Position numbers and translations under genes: made by a program. Positions 15,835 through 24,313 of a stretch of DNA of 44,399 nt are shown here, piece after piece. Numbering within the stretch: the first letter of the stretch is position 1; the number at the start of each line of letters is the position of its first letter. This stretch comes from Myxococcota bacterium (GTDB lineage: Bacteria; Myxococcota_A; UBA9160; SMWR01). The notes under the pieces were generated by a model that was not told the DNA's origin, searched no databases, and saw only the letters and a list, made by a program, of their open reading frames with translations. The stretch spans positions 1-44,399 of the forward strand of contig JBCCEW010000038.1 of NCBI GenBank assembly GCA_039030075.1, read 5' to 3'.

Positions 15835-17598
15835 CTAGGCCGTCTGGACCTCGCCTTCCTTGATCTGCACGTAGGTGCCATCGAAGAGGGTGAGGTCGAA
15901 GCCTTCGAAGGCCTCGTTGAAGGTGCGGCTGTAGTCGGCCAGCACGCCCAGCGCCTGGCGCTCGCCGATGAAGTTGCCGCGGCCGTCGCTGCGGTAGTGC
16001 ATCCCGGCGCCGTCGCGGGCGTGGGTGATGTTGGTGACGAGCTTGTTGAGCTCGCCGCCCACCGTCAGCGGGGGGCCCGAGTAGGGCTCCAGGGAGGTCC
16101 CGTCCCGACTCGGCATGACCGGATTCGGGATCACGAAGTCCTCGTTGAAGACGCCCTTCAGGATCGTGGCGGCAGCGGCCACGAAGGTCGAGTGACCGCC
16201 CGGATACGCCGGGTGGGCCGGCGAACCTTCCGGGTAGCCCATCGGGAGGAGTCCGTCGTTCCGGGTGTGGCCGGTGTCGTTGGCCGCGATGATCCGCGCG
16301 AGCCCATCCGAGTCCATGATCTCCTGGTGCACGCCGTAGTCGCGCAGGCCCCGGAGCTGGACGTTGATGCGCGCCGCGAAGGCCTCCGGGCGCAGTCGTC
16401 GGTGGGCGAGCCACTTCTGGTACCAGGCGCCGGTGAGACCGAGCCGCGGGCCGTGCGTCACGAGGTGCGTGATGTCGGCCGGGCCGAAGTTGACGAAGCC
16501 CTGCTGCGTCGTCGACATCGACCGCAGGTACGGGTTGTTGACCGAAAGCGCGTCGTCGCCGTAGCCCAGCAGGATCATCGCGGCGTAGAGCCCCGACTGT
16601 ACCGGGAAGTCGACGTGGACGAACTCCGCGAGGGCCCGCATCGTCGACAGGTACGTCTTGGCACCGCCGAAGGTGGTGCCGACGCGGGGTGCTGCGCCGC
16701 GCTGGATGCGCTTGTACTCGTAGAAGTCCTTCATGAAGTCGTTGGCGCTGCCCGCGACCGGGGCGTCGTAGCGACCGTCGACCTCGAGCCGCCCGAAGAA
16801 GAACGGCTGCAGGAGGAACTGGCTCACGAAGGGGCCGACCTCGGCGCCCGGCAGCGTCCCGCGGAAGAGCGTGGCCGGCGTCACCGGACTCCCGTCCGCC
16901 GTGAAGATGTCGGACCGCGAGAAGGCGTTGAGGTCCGCGGCCGCGGCAGCGATCGTCGGATCGCTCTCGTAGTCCGCGAACGGAATGTCGCGGGTCAGCG
17001 CGTACCAGTAGAGCTCACCCATCTCGGCCGCGGTCTCGGCGCTCGTGAACGTGGGAGCCGGGAGCATCCGCATGTCGTTGCCGTCGATGCCAAACATCTC
17101 GTAGGCGTAGGCCGCCTGCGGGCTGACGAGTCGAATGCGGTTCGGGTCGTTCGGTCGCCCGACGCGGATCTGCTCGAAGTGGCCGGGATACCCGGATTCG
17201 AGCGCGCGCAGGAACGAGCGGTAGCTGGCGCGACCCACCTCGCCCATGCTGTTGTGGCGCAGCGTCTTCGAGAAGCTGGCGCGGTAGTCGTGATAGAGAC
17301 CCTCGTCACCATTGACCGGCTGCACGTCCGGGCCGTTGTCGAGGATCTTGTACGCGTCCGCGGCGTCGAGGCGCAGCTGGAACGCCTTTTCGCGCCGCAC
17401 CGCGCGGCTATCGCCGAAGACCGGGTGGGTTCCGTAGGTGTAGGCCTCCGCTCGGCCGGGCAGCATGGTCGCCGTGCCGGCGGCAGCGGCGATGCCAGCC
17501 CCCACCCGCACGAAATCGCGACGGCTCAGGCCCTCTTCGAGCCCCCCGTCCAGGTCCAGATCGATCGCGTCTTCGAGCGTCCGCTTGTCTCGCGCCAC
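15835..17598 (-). CDS. vanadium-dependent haloperoxidase (PAP2 superfamily), Tat-exported
   Basis: This 587-residue protein starts at GTG 17598, preceded by AAGGAG; the frame continues upstream without coding character. Residues 25-29 are SRRDF followed by a hydrophobic run (VGAGIAAAAGTATM) and RAEA, a twin-arginine signal, so the protein is exported folded. Vanadate-pocket residues are visible: K395 with R403 (KWLAHRRLRP, spacing 7 as in algal bromoperoxidases), G468-H469 in HPAYPGGHST, and R528-H534 (RDGAGMH). The Ser of the usual SGH is Gly here. Such enzymes oxidise halides with peroxide to make hypohalous species. It is likely periplasmic or extracellular. The strong hairpin follows its stop. 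The family call is firm; halide preference is unknown. Confidence 0.92.
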   Translation of the reverse strand: MARDKRTLEDAIDLDLDGGLEEGLSRRDFVRVGAGIAAAAGTATMLPGRAEAYTYGTHPVFGDSRAVRREKAFQLRLDAADAYKILDNGPDVQPVNGDEGLYHDYRASFSKTLRHNSMGEVGRASYRSFLRALESGYPGHFEQIRVGRPNDPNRIRLVSPQAAYAYEMFGIDGNDMRMLPAPTFTSAETAAEMGELYWYALTRDIPFADYESDPTIAAAAADLNAFSRSDIFTADGSPVTPATLFRGTLPGAEVGPFVSQFLLQPFFFGRLEVDGRYDAPVAGSANDFMKDFYEYKRIQRGAAPRVGTTFGGAKTYLSTMRALAEFVHVDFPVQSGLYAAMILLGYGDDALSVNNPYLRSMSTTQQGFVNFGPADITHLVTHGPRLGLTGAWYQKWLAHRRLRPEAFAARINVQLRGLRDYGVHQEIMDSDGLARIIAANDTGHTRNDGLLPMGYPEGSPAHPAYPGGHSTFVAAAATILKGVFNEDFVIPNPVMPSRDGTSLEPYSGPPLTVGGELNKLVTNITHARDGAGMHYRSDGRGNFIGERQALGVLADYSRTFNEAFEGFDLTLFDGTYVQIKEGEVQTA

Positions 17599-17920
17599 GT
17601 GAGCTCCTTCGAGCGAAGACGCAGTTCTCCCGATGCGTCTCGCCGGTCGTGAATGGTGTGGATCTCCCTCTGAGGGCCGGGAGCGGTGAGCTGGGCCCAC
17701 CGCTTCGCTGGTGAGTGAGTGGTGATCGGCCCGGAATTCGTGACAGCGGAATTTTCGAGCGAAACGGCCCCTCGTCGCGTTTCATCGACCGCTGCGCGGG
17801 CGTTGCGCCTGCGTTTCCGCTCGGCGGAGCGGGCCGAGGCTCGGCGACCGGCGGCGCCGAGAGCGGCCAGGGAGATGCGGCGACGCATCAGGTGCCGGCA
17901 ACTAGGGCATCAATCCGGGC
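17599..17920. other. 322-bp region between divergent haloperoxidase and pyruvyl transferase genes, no gene seen
   Basis: It holds the haloperoxidase Shine-Dalgarno next to 17599 and presumably promoters in both directions. Frames open in this stretch are Arg/Pro/Ser-rich with no start-associated SD. I see no strong palindrome or convincing -35/-10 pair. Confidence 0.5.
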
Positions 17921-19042
17921 GTGCCCACGGCCGATACGGAGGGAACCCCTCGGAGGACCGGTCGGCCGGTGTACGTCCTGCTCAGCGGAGCGAAATGCAA
18001 CCTCGGCGACTTCTGGATCGTCGAGCGGGCCGTCGCGCTCTTGCGCGCACTGCGCCCCGACCGCGCACTCGAGGTGGTGCCGGGTTGGGAGCCCCTGGAT
18101 GAGAAATCCGAGGCGCTCCAGTCCGCGCGCGCAGTCCTGATTCCGGGCGGACCAGGCTACCAGCCGGGCTTCCATCCCGAGGTCTACCCGCTGGTGCCCG
18201 ACCTGCAGCGCCTGCCGTGCCCGGTCGTTCCGATCGGGGTTGGTTGGAAAGGGCGCGGTGGCCGGGATCGCGACGTCGCGGCCGTTCGTTTCTCCGACGC
18301 CTCCCTGGCGGCACTGCGGTGGATGGACGAACGGACCGAAGCGCTCGGGTGTCGCGACCCGCTGACCGAGCAGCTGCTCCACCGCCACGGCTTCGCGAAC
18401 GTGGAGATGGTGGGCTGCCCGGTGTGGTACGACCTCGCGCATCTCGGCGAGAGCGTGGATGGCGAGGCTCCAATCGAGCGCATCGTCTTCACGCCGCCCG
18501 AATCGCCGCTCCTGGCGGATCAGGCGGTGGCGGTGGCAGAACGCGTGGCACGCCTCTGGCCCGATGCCGAGCGGATCGCGGCCTTCCACCGCGGACTCGC
18601 CACGACCGGGCCGTGGATCGGGGAGGCGGACATCGCGCATCACACGGGGCTATCGCAGCGGCTGGCGTCCCTCGGCTATCGATCGATCGACGTGACCGGG
18701 TCGCCGGAGAAGGCGCGCTTCTACGCCGACTGCTCCCTCCACGTGGGCTACCGGCTCCATGCCCACCTCGACTTCGCGAGCCGCCGACAGCGCACGCTGC
18801 TGCTCGAAGAGGACGGACGCGGGGCGGGCGCTTCATTGGGGCTCGCGCTCGAGGGGATTCCCGCGTTCCTCCCGCGTACCTGGTGGCGGCGCGTTCACCG
18901 GGCCGATCCGGGCGTGCCCGATCGGATCGAGGCCCGGCTGCACCGCGAACGCGATACCGGGTTCGCTGCGTATACCACCTTGGGGCCGACCCTCGATGTG
19001 CACTTCGAGACGATGCGCCGTTTCCTGCTGCGGCTGCCCTGA
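17921..19042 (+). CDS. polysaccharide pyruvyl transferase family protein
   Basis: This 373-residue protein starts at GTG 17921 (weak SD; an inner GTG before YVLLSG is possible). It has the N-terminal CNLGDFWIVERAV (residues 26-38), matching the G-N-x-GD motif of PF04230. A middle LIPGGPGYQPGF follows, and then the C-terminal GYRLHAHLDFASRRQRTL block with H280, matching the family's 'GxRLH' nucleotide-sugar or PEP-binding motif. Members add pyruvyl ketals to surface polysaccharides or act in related wall-polymer modification in the cytosol. It stands alone, apart from a fucose-pathway gene 6 kb away. The donor and acceptor are not defined. Confidence 0.85.
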   Translation: MPTADTEGTPRRTGRPVYVLLSGAKCNLGDFWIVERAVALLRALRPDRALEVVPGWEPLDEKSEALQSARAVLIPGGPGYQPGFHPEVYPLVPDLQRLPCPVVPIGVGWKGRGGRDRDVAAVRFSDASLAALRWMDERTEALGCRDPLTEQLLHRHGFANVEMVGCPVWYDLAHLGESVDGEAPIERIVFTPPESPLLADQAVAVAERVARLWPDAERIAAFHRGLATTGPWIGEADIAHHTGLSQRLASLGYRSIDVTGSPEKARFYADCSLHVGYRLHAHLDFASRRQRTLLLEEDGRGAGASLGLALEGIPAFLPRTWWRRVHRADPGVPDRIEARLHRERDTGFAAYTTLGPTLDVHFETMRRFLLRLP

Positions 19043-19059
19043 GCCCGGAACCCCGGGCT
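19042..19059. terminator. hairpin between convergent pyruvyl transferase and MaoC genes
   Basis: AGCCCGG (19042-19048) pairs perfectly with CCGGGCT (19053-19059) around AACC, beginning at the stop codon of the pyruvyl transferase gene. It could stop transcription from either side. No T-tract is present. Confidence 0.45.
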
Positions 19060-19083
19060 TCGGGTGAGATTCGCGCGGCGCGG

Positions 19084-20034
19084 TCAGATCGAGAGCATCA
19101 GGTCGACCTCGGCCAGCTGCACTACGCGTCCGCGCTGGTTCACCAGCTGCAGTCCGTAGGTGAGGACACCGCGGACGGGTTGGCTGCGCGTCTTGCGCAG
19201 GCGCTCGGGCCGGAAGCGCACCTCGAGGGTGTCGCCCCAGTAGATCGGGGCGACGCTGCGCCAGCGGTCGCCGAGGTGCCCCGCGGTCATCTCGCCGCCG
19301 GCCATGGGCAGGCGCAAGAATTCGCGCAGCCAGCTCCCGAACGCGAGGCAGAAGGCCAGCATGGGGGGCACGGTGCGGGCCCCGAAGCGGCTGGTCGCGG
19401 CGAAGGGCGCGTCGAGGTAGAGGGGGTGGAGGTCGCCGCTGAAGTTGCAGAACCCGACCACGTCGCTCTCGGTGATCGTGCGCACGCGGGCCCGGCCGCG
19501 CGGACCGTGGGCGAAGACGGCCTCGGCCCCGAGGCGGGTGTCGCCGTCGAGAGGCGGCGCGGCCTCGACGCGCCAGGGGGCAGGAGCGACCGGCGGGTCC
19601 TCGCGTGACACCAGGAGGTGTCCGCGCGTCACCTGGCGTCCATCCTGGGTCGCCACTTCGAAGCCCGTGGGCGTCCCGGACCGGGGATCGGCCAATCCGT
19701 CCGCCGCGATCGGGTCGGCGGTGCAGAAGTGCAGGGTGTCGTCGAAATGGACGACGTCCTCGAAGCGAACCGCCAACGCCGACGGCACCGCGTCGGCTGC
19801 GTCGCAGCCCAGCGCTGCGGGCCGGTAGAGGGTGAGCGCGCCGAGGGCCCAGCTCGCGCTCAAGAGCCCGTGCGCGAAGCCGCGTCCGGCCGGCGTCTGG
19901 GCCCCGAGGTGGTGGTCGAGATGGATGCGCGCGTAGTCGCCGGTCAGCGCGGCGAACTGAGCCACCGCGTCTCGGGTCACTGTGCGCTGCCCGAAGGCGT
20001 CGTCGGGCGGCGCTTCCGCCTGGGGAGGAGTCAA
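19084..20034 (-). CDS. double-hotdog MaoC-like dehydratase/hydratase
   Basis: This 316-residue protein is taken from TTG 20034, four bases after the stop of the small gene upstream, with GAAGG 8 nt before it; longer starts (for example ATG 20120) would overlap that gene. The N-terminal hotdog has GDYARIHLDHHLGAQTP and RGFAHGLL, the hydratase Asp/His motif (D..xxxH) of MaoC enzymes. The C-terminal hotdog has FSGDLHPLYLDAPFA, a second GD.HP.H-like motif. Both halves therefore keep catalytic-type residues. MaoC-like proteins hydrate enoyl-CoAs or act in related lipid or polyketide pathways. It is a standalone gene except for the small upstream gene. The substrate is unknown. Confidence 0.8.
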   Translation of the reverse strand: MTPPQAEAPPDDAFGQRTVTRDAVAQFAALTGDYARIHLDHHLGAQTPAGRGFAHGLLSASWALGALTLYRPAALGCDAADAVPSALAVRFEDVVHFDDTLHFCTADPIAADGLADPRSGTPTGFEVATQDGRQVTRGHLLVSREDPPVAPAPWRVEAAPPLDGDTRLGAEAVFAHGPRGRARVRTITESDVVGFCNFSGDLHPLYLDAPFAATSRFGARTVPPMLAFCLAFGSWLREFLRLPMAGGEMTAGHLGDRWRSVAPIYWGDTLEVRFRPERLRKTRSQPVRGVLTYGLQLVNQRGRVVQLAEVDLMLSI

Positions 20035-20038
20035 CGCG

Positions 20039-20218
20039 TCAGCCTTCGTCCGCCGGCTTCCACCCCTGCTCGCGCCAACCGCATTCCTGGGTTCGCGCGT
20101 CGGTCCGCTGGCACTCCCATACATGGTTCGTCTCGAGAGACGAGCACTGCCGCATCGACACGCTGATCGCGACCGCGAGCAGGGCCAGGGCGAGGAGGGG
20201 AAGCAGGAAACGGACCAC
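20039..20218 (-). CDS. small exported Cys-containing protein (59 residues)
   Basis: This gene is too short for routine ORF lists. GTG 20218 has AAGG 5 nt upstream and the frame ends at TGA 20041-20039. The N-terminus is a strong signal-like helix (VRFLLPLLALALLAVAISV); the mature part has C25, C36 and C46 and a repeated WEC / QEC context (VWECQRTDARTQECGW). The predicted protein is membrane-anchored or exported, with potential for a disulfide. Its stop is 4 bp before the TTG of the MaoC gene and its 3' end supplies that gene's SD, so it is likely co-transcribed and translationally coupled. No homologue is recognised by eye. Support is SD, signal helix and tight coupling, so the call is moderately strong. 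Confidence 0.6.
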   Translation of the reverse strand: MVRFLLPLLALALLAVAISVSMRQCSSLETNHVWECQRTDARTQECGWREQGWKPADEG

Positions 20219-20383
20219 GGAGACCTTGGGGAGCGCGCCGGAGTGGGCGCCGGGGGATCCCCAGGGTACGCCAAGCCCGCGCCCGGCTGGGCCCCGAGTG
20301 AGACGGGCTCTCTTGTCGGGCGCCGCCTGGCGATCTCAAGCCCTGGGGGCGTCGGGCCGTTCCGCAGAAGGAAGGAGGCGCAG

Positions 20384-20905
20384 ATGGGCGAAACCACCCG
20401 GTGGAGGGGGCTCGAGGGCAGCCGCGCGGCGGGGTTCTGGGCGCTCTGGTTCCTGTCGAGCTGCGCCTTCGCCTCCGCGATGGCCGAGGTCTACAACTAC
20501 GCCTCGATCTGGGGCGGCCGCGGCGACGTCTTCTTCGACTACTTCATCCCGATTCCGGTCGCGACCGGAACCCTGCACTGGCCGTCTCTCCTGATCGCCG
20601 GCGCGTTGGCGGCGGGGACCGTGGGCGCGACGGCGCGCGGCTTCCGAACCCGGCTCCTTCTCCTCGGCGCGGTGTTCGGGGTCGGGGTCGCGATGCTCGG
20701 CGGCCCGGATCGACCCATCGAGTACCTCTGGGCGATCATCAGTCCGCGCATGACCCGCATCTACTCGCTGAACCACAACCCACTTGCGCTCTTCGTGATC
20801 AGCGATGCGGTTCTCGCCATGATCTTCAGCTTCACGGTGTGTCGCTGGTTCGTGCCGGCTCGCGTTCGCGCCGGGGCGACCACGCCGACGGTGCCTCCTG
20901 CGTAG
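20384..20905 (+). CDS. small polytopic membrane protein, unknown function
   Basis: This 173-residue protein starts at ATG 20384 with AAGGAGG 5 nt upstream. It has about four hydrophobic segments (residues about 15-36, 62-80, 85-103 and 134-155), with short charged loops and a conserved-looking NYASIWGGRGDVFFDYFIPI stretch between the first two. No catalytic or transporter motif is recognised. It stands alone, divergent from the small-protein/MaoC pair. It is an inner-membrane protein by prediction, and the role is unknown. Confidence 0.75.
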   Translation: MGETTRWRGLEGSRAAGFWALWFLSSCAFASAMAEVYNYASIWGGRGDVFFDYFIPIPVATGTLHWPSLLIAGALAAGTVGATARGFRTRLLLLGAVFGVGVAMLGGPDRPIEYLWAIISPRMTRIYSLNHNPLALFVISDAVLAMIFSFTVCRWFVPARVRAGATTPTVPPA

Positions 20906-21067
20906 GGACGCATCCTCGCTGCCCGCTGCGTGAGCAGCGTGCAGATGCGCCGGCGGCCGATCGTGCCGCCTCGGGGCGGGTTGCGCCGATGCGAGCACGC
21001 CTCCCCTGGCATGAACCCTGCACTCCATAGGTGCGAAGCCCACCGAGAAGCGAGGGGGGAGGGAGCC

Positions 21068-21280
21068 ATGGGTCGAGTCTGTGCTTGGTGTCGAACGGCG
21101 CTACGGGGAGTGACGCACTCTCACGAGGCCGTCAGTCACGCGCTCTGCGCCGGTTGCCTGGACGACTTGCGCGCGGCATTGCCGCTCTCGGGGGTGCGCT
21201 TGGACGAGTCGGGGCCGGCCGGTCTCGGCGAACTCGGATCCGACCCGGGTCTCGTGCGCATCGAGTCCGGCACCTCGTAG
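21068..21280 (+). CDS. small CxxC zinc-ribbon protein
   Basis: This 70-residue protein starts at ATG 21068 with an AG-rich SD. VCAWCRTALRG and SHALCAGCLDDLRAAL place two CxxC pairs about 25 residues apart, with a Ser-His just before the second. This pattern matches the 'SHGICPxC' zinc ribbon often found at the C-terminus of signalling proteins or as a standalone small protein. Zn binding is inferred. The last part of the gene overlaps the convergent glycosyltransferase by 145 bp; only the first 40-45 residues look conserved, so the tail could be noise or a real overlap. The function is unknown. Confidence 0.55.
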   Translation: MGRVCAWCRTALRGVTHSHEAVSHALCAGCLDDLRAALPLSGVRLDESGPAGLGELGSDPGLVRIESGTS

Positions 21281-22995
21281 ATCTCGATGTAGACCTCGCC
21301 CCGCACGCGGCGGTGCTGGGCCAGCGCGTCACCGGCGATGAGTTCTCTTGCCGAGTTCTCACGGAAATCCATCGCGGCGACGAGGCGCCAGTGCGGTCGC
21401 CGCGCGAAGTACCAGCGGAAGAGATCCTTGTGGGACTCCTGGCGCTGCAGCCAGGAGTTGCGGATGCCGCGACCGATCCACACCACGTAGCGAGGCGGAT
21501 GCGATTCGGCCTCGGCGATGAAATCGCGTTGCATCTGCTGGGCGTAGGCATGCTCTTCCATCAACGGGTAGGCGTACATGAACCCGGTCGACGCCCGGCG
21601 CTGGGCATAGAAGTAGAGCTGAGGCTCGGAGCCCAGCACGAGGATCCGGTCCTCGGGTTCCGAGTGCTCGCGTAGGAAGTCCGCAATGCCGAGGGATTCC
21701 GCGAACGGGTTCCCGGTGCCATAGGTCGTCCGCACCACGGCTTCCGGGGACAGGGTGAACAGGTAGGCGTGCTGTCCCCAGACGGCATGGGCGAGGGCAG
21801 CGACCCCGAGCCCGACGGCCGCCAGGCGCGGCCAGGGCGCGGGGCGCGGGAACCGGTGGACGACGGCTTGTAGCGCCATTCCGGCTGCCAACGCGACGGC
21901 GGGGAGCACCAACACGAAGTAGTGGGGGCGGAACAAGAAGCCCGGGGCGATCGCGATCGCCGAGAACACGGCGAAGCTCGCGAGGCGCGGCCAGGCGGTG
22001 CGCTGGGTGCGGTCGAGGAGAGGGGCCACGCTCCAGCCCGCGATCGCGAGCGCCACGATGCCAGGGGCCGCCCGGAGGATCGGCGTCGCACTGAACTGCA
22101 GATATCCCAGGCCGGTTTCGAACGGTACCCGTGACGCGTAGGCCTGCGCGTAGGAGAAGGTCCAGAACCAGAAGGCGTCGGCAGCGCCGGCCCACGCGTA
22201 GCTGGCGAGCGTCAACAGATAGGGCACGACGCTGCCCGCGCCGTACGCCAGGAGTAAGCGGAAGCCAGGGGCGAGGCCGACGCGCGCGATGTGGAGACCG
22301 ATCCACACCCCACCCAGCGCCAGGAAGGCAACGCCGTGCTGCTTCACCAGGAAGCCGGTCCCGGTCAGGAGTCCGGCGCCGACGATCCAGCGCAGGTCGT
22401 TGCGGTCCAGTCCGTGCACCAGCGCGCAGAGGCCCGCGATCGCCCAGGGCAGCACGAAGTGTTCGGCATTGGCGAACAAGCCTTGCACGGGCTGCAGCAG
22501 GGAGAGCACCGCGAAGCAGGCGGCGGCGCCGAGGCCCGCGATGGGGCCCGAGAGCTGTCGGCCCAACCAGAAGAGGGCGCCGATCACGGCGGCATTCGCG
22601 ATCAGCAGTCCGGCGTGGATGGCCGAGACGCTCTCTCCGAAGACCCCGAAGATGCCCGCGTAGGTGGCGTAGATCCCGGGCAGTTTCATGTTGTAGAACG
22701 CGACGTACGGGAGCTGTCCATCGAGCAGGAGTTGAGCTCCGTAGGCGTACTCGCCCTCGTCCCGTTCGAGGGGAACGGACAGCAGTCGCCAGCGCGTAGC
22801 GGCGGCGGCCAGCAGGATCCCCAACAGGCCGAGGCGCTCCCCCAGGCGACTGGGTCCGGCCCGAGTCGGTGCTGCGGGCGGAGCCGTCGGGGGTGTTGCC
22901 GGGCTGCTGGCCGGGCTCTGGGAGTCGTCGCCCACCCAGGGATCTTCGAGGGATTCGGCGCGCTTCGCCAGCGGCGCGCGGCCGGCGCGGCGCAC
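21136..22995 (-). CDS. GT39-like membrane glycosyltransferase
   Basis: This 619-residue protein is called from GTG 22995; GTG 22935 is an alternative, since the first about 50 residues are Pro/Ser-rich and neither start has a clear SD. About 10-12 membrane helices are predicted. In the first periplasmic loop the ERDEGEYAY motif (residues 77-85) carries the Asp-Glu pair typical of the dolichyl/undecaprenyl-phosphate-sugar-dependent GT39/PMT-type GT-C fold. Such enzymes move a lipid-linked sugar onto a surface acceptor. The C-terminal third is a soluble periplasmic domain ending EVYIEIYEVPD; the final about 43 residues overlap the antisense zinc-ribbon gene and are Ser/Arg/Pro-rich. No pathway partner is adjacent. 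Confidence 0.85.
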   Translation of the reverse strand: MRRAGRAPLAKRAESLEDPWVGDDSQSPASSPATPPTAPPAAPTRAGPSRLGERLGLLGILLAAAATRWRLLSVPLERDEGEYAYGAQLLLDGQLPYVAFYNMKLPGIYATYAGIFGVFGESVSAIHAGLLIANAAVIGALFWLGRQLSGPIAGLGAAACFAVLSLLQPVQGLFANAEHFVLPWAIAGLCALVHGLDRNDLRWIVGAGLLTGTGFLVKQHGVAFLALGGVWIGLHIARVGLAPGFRLLLAYGAGSVVPYLLTLASYAWAGAADAFWFWTFSYAQAYASRVPFETGLGYLQFSATPILRAAPGIVALAIAGWSVAPLLDRTQRTAWPRLASFAVFSAIAIAPGFLFRPHYFVLVLPAVALAAGMALQAVVHRFPRPAPWPRLAAVGLGVAALAHAVWGQHAYLFTLSPEAVVRTTYGTGNPFAESLGIADFLREHSEPEDRILVLGSEPQLYFYAQRRASTGFMYAYPLMEEHAYAQQMQRDFIAEAESHPPRYVVWIGRGIRNSWLQRQESHKDLFRWYFARRPHWRLVAAMDFRENSARELIAGDALAQHRRVRGEVYIEIYEVPDSMRTRPGSDPSSPRPAGPDSSKRTPESGNAARKSSRQPAQSA

Positions 22996-23018
22996 TAGGA
23001 TCGCGGGCGGAGGCCCCG

Positions 23019-23681
23019 GTGGAGCGCACGCCCGAGCCCGAGCTGATGGAGGACCTGGATCAAGCCGCTGCCTATGCGGCGGCGGATTTCGCGTCCGTGA
23101 ACGCCGATTTCGTGGCCCGCTTTCGCTCGCTCGCTCCCGGCCTCACGGCGGGCCGCGTGATCGATCTGGGCTGCGGGCCCGGCGACATCCTGGAGCGCTT
23201 GTGCACGGCCCTCCCGGGGCTGGAAGCCGTGGGCCTGGATGGGTCTGCGGCCATGCTCGCCCACGCCCATCGCGCGTTCGAGGCTGCGGGCCTCGCGGAG
23301 CGGGTGCGTTGGGTCGAAGGACGGCTGCCCGAGGCGCTTCCGGCCGAGCGCTTCGATGCCGTCCTCTCGAACAGTCTGCTCCATCATCTCCCCGATCCAG
23401 CCGTCCTGTGGGATGCCGTCGGGGCGTTGGCGGCGAGCGGCGCGTGGGTGCAGGTCGTCGATCTCCTGCGTCCCACGGCCGCCAGCGACGTGGATCGTCT
23501 GGTCGAGACCTATGCCGCCGACGAACCGCCGGTCTTGCAGCGGGATTTCCACGCCTCGCTTCATGCCGCCTTTTCGGTGGACGAGGTCTGGGCGCAGCTC
23601 CAGCGGGCCGGTTTCGCTGGGGACCTGGCACTCGAGGTCATCAGCGATCGACACTGGGCCGTGACCGGTCGACTGTCCTAG
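23019..23681 (+). CDS. class I SAM-dependent methyltransferase
   Basis: This 220-residue protein starts at GTG 23019, with GGAGG 5 nt upstream. Motif I is VIDLGCGPGDILERL; EAVGLDGSAAML gives the acidic ribose-binding residue, and FDAVLSNSLLHHLPDP is motif IV, as in methyltransferases of the type-11 group. It is cytosolic. There is no specific substrate clue. It is followed 45 bp downstream by the DNA glycosylase gene in the same direction, which may be incidental. Confidence 0.88.
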   Translation: MERTPEPELMEDLDQAAAYAAADFASVNADFVARFRSLAPGLTAGRVIDLGCGPGDILERLCTALPGLEAVGLDGSAAMLAHAHRAFEAAGLAERVRWVEGRLPEALPAERFDAVLSNSLLHHLPDPAVLWDAVGALAASGAWVQVVDLLRPTAASDVDRLVETYAADEPPVLQRDFHASLHAAFSVDEVWAQLQRAGFAGDLALEVISDRHWAVTGRLS

Positions 23682-23725
23682 GCGCGGGTGCGGCGCTTCG
23701 CGCGTCGCTCCGCCAAACTGGGCCC

Positions 23726-24310
23726 ATGCCCGCGGCCGCGAAGCGTCGTTGCGATTGGTGCGGCGACGATCCGCTCTATCGCGCGTACCACGACGAAGAG
23801 TGGGGCGTACCGGTGCACGAGGACCGGACGCTCTTCGAGTTTCTCCTGCTCGAAGGGGCGCAGGCCGGGCTCTCGTGGATCACGATCCTTCGCAAGCGGG
23901 AGGGCTACCGGAAGGCCTTCGCGGACTTCGACCCGGTGAAGGTCGCGCGCTTCCGTCCCGAACGGCTGGCGCGTTTGCTCGAGAACCCCGACATCGTGCG
24001 CAACCGCCTGAAGGTGCACGGTGCGGTCAAGAACGCGCGGGCCTTTCTCGCGGTGCAGAAGGAGTTCGGCAGTTTCGACGCCTACCTGTGGTCGTTCGTC
24101 GACGGCGTGCCGGTCCAGAACCGCTGGCGCAAGAACGGCCAGGTGCCGGCGCGCACGCCCCTGTCCGACGCGATCAGCAAGGACCTGAAGCGCCGCGGTT
24201 TCACCTTCGTCGGGTCGACGATCGTCTACGCCTACCTGCAGGCCGTCGGCGTCCTGAACGACCACCTCACGGGCTGCTTCCGCCACGCCCCCTTGGCCCG
24301 CAAGCGCTAG
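23726..24310 (+). CDS. tag: DNA-3-methyladenine glycosylase I
   Basis: This 194-residue protein starts at ATG 23726. It contains RCDWCGDDPLYRAYHDEEWG, in which C9 and H22 are the Tag zinc ligands, and a C-terminal NDHLTGCFRH with His and Cys as the second pair. LEGAQAGLSWITILRKRE contains the Glu of the 3-methyladenine pocket, and NRWRKNGQVPARTPLSD and KRRGFTFVGSTIVYAYLQA match the family. Tag removes N3-methyladenine from alkylated DNA, initiating base-excision repair. Length and motifs fit the family closely. Its stop lies 4 bp from the end of the convergent fucose gene. Confidence 0.95.
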   Translation: MPAAAKRRCDWCGDDPLYRAYHDEEWGVPVHEDRTLFEFLLLEGAQAGLSWITILRKREGYRKAFADFDPVKVARFRPERLARLLENPDIVRNRLKVHGAVKNARAFLAVQKEFGSFDAYLWSFVDGVPVQNRWRKNGQVPARTPLSDAISKDLKRRGFTFVGSTIVYAYLQAVGVLNDHLTGCFRHAPLARKR

Positions 24311-24313
24311 GGG

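Noticed and set aside
13767-15881. Long N-terminal extension of the TetR frame to 15881
   Set aside because: It runs through the 423-residue unknown gene in a Pro/Arg-rich frame; the GTG at 14384 gives a normal TetR length.
15511-17652. Very long plus-strand frame (about 713 codons) opposite the haloperoxidase gene
   Set aside because: It is rich in Arg, Val and Glu, without domains; the minus strand encodes all vanadate-pocket motifs.
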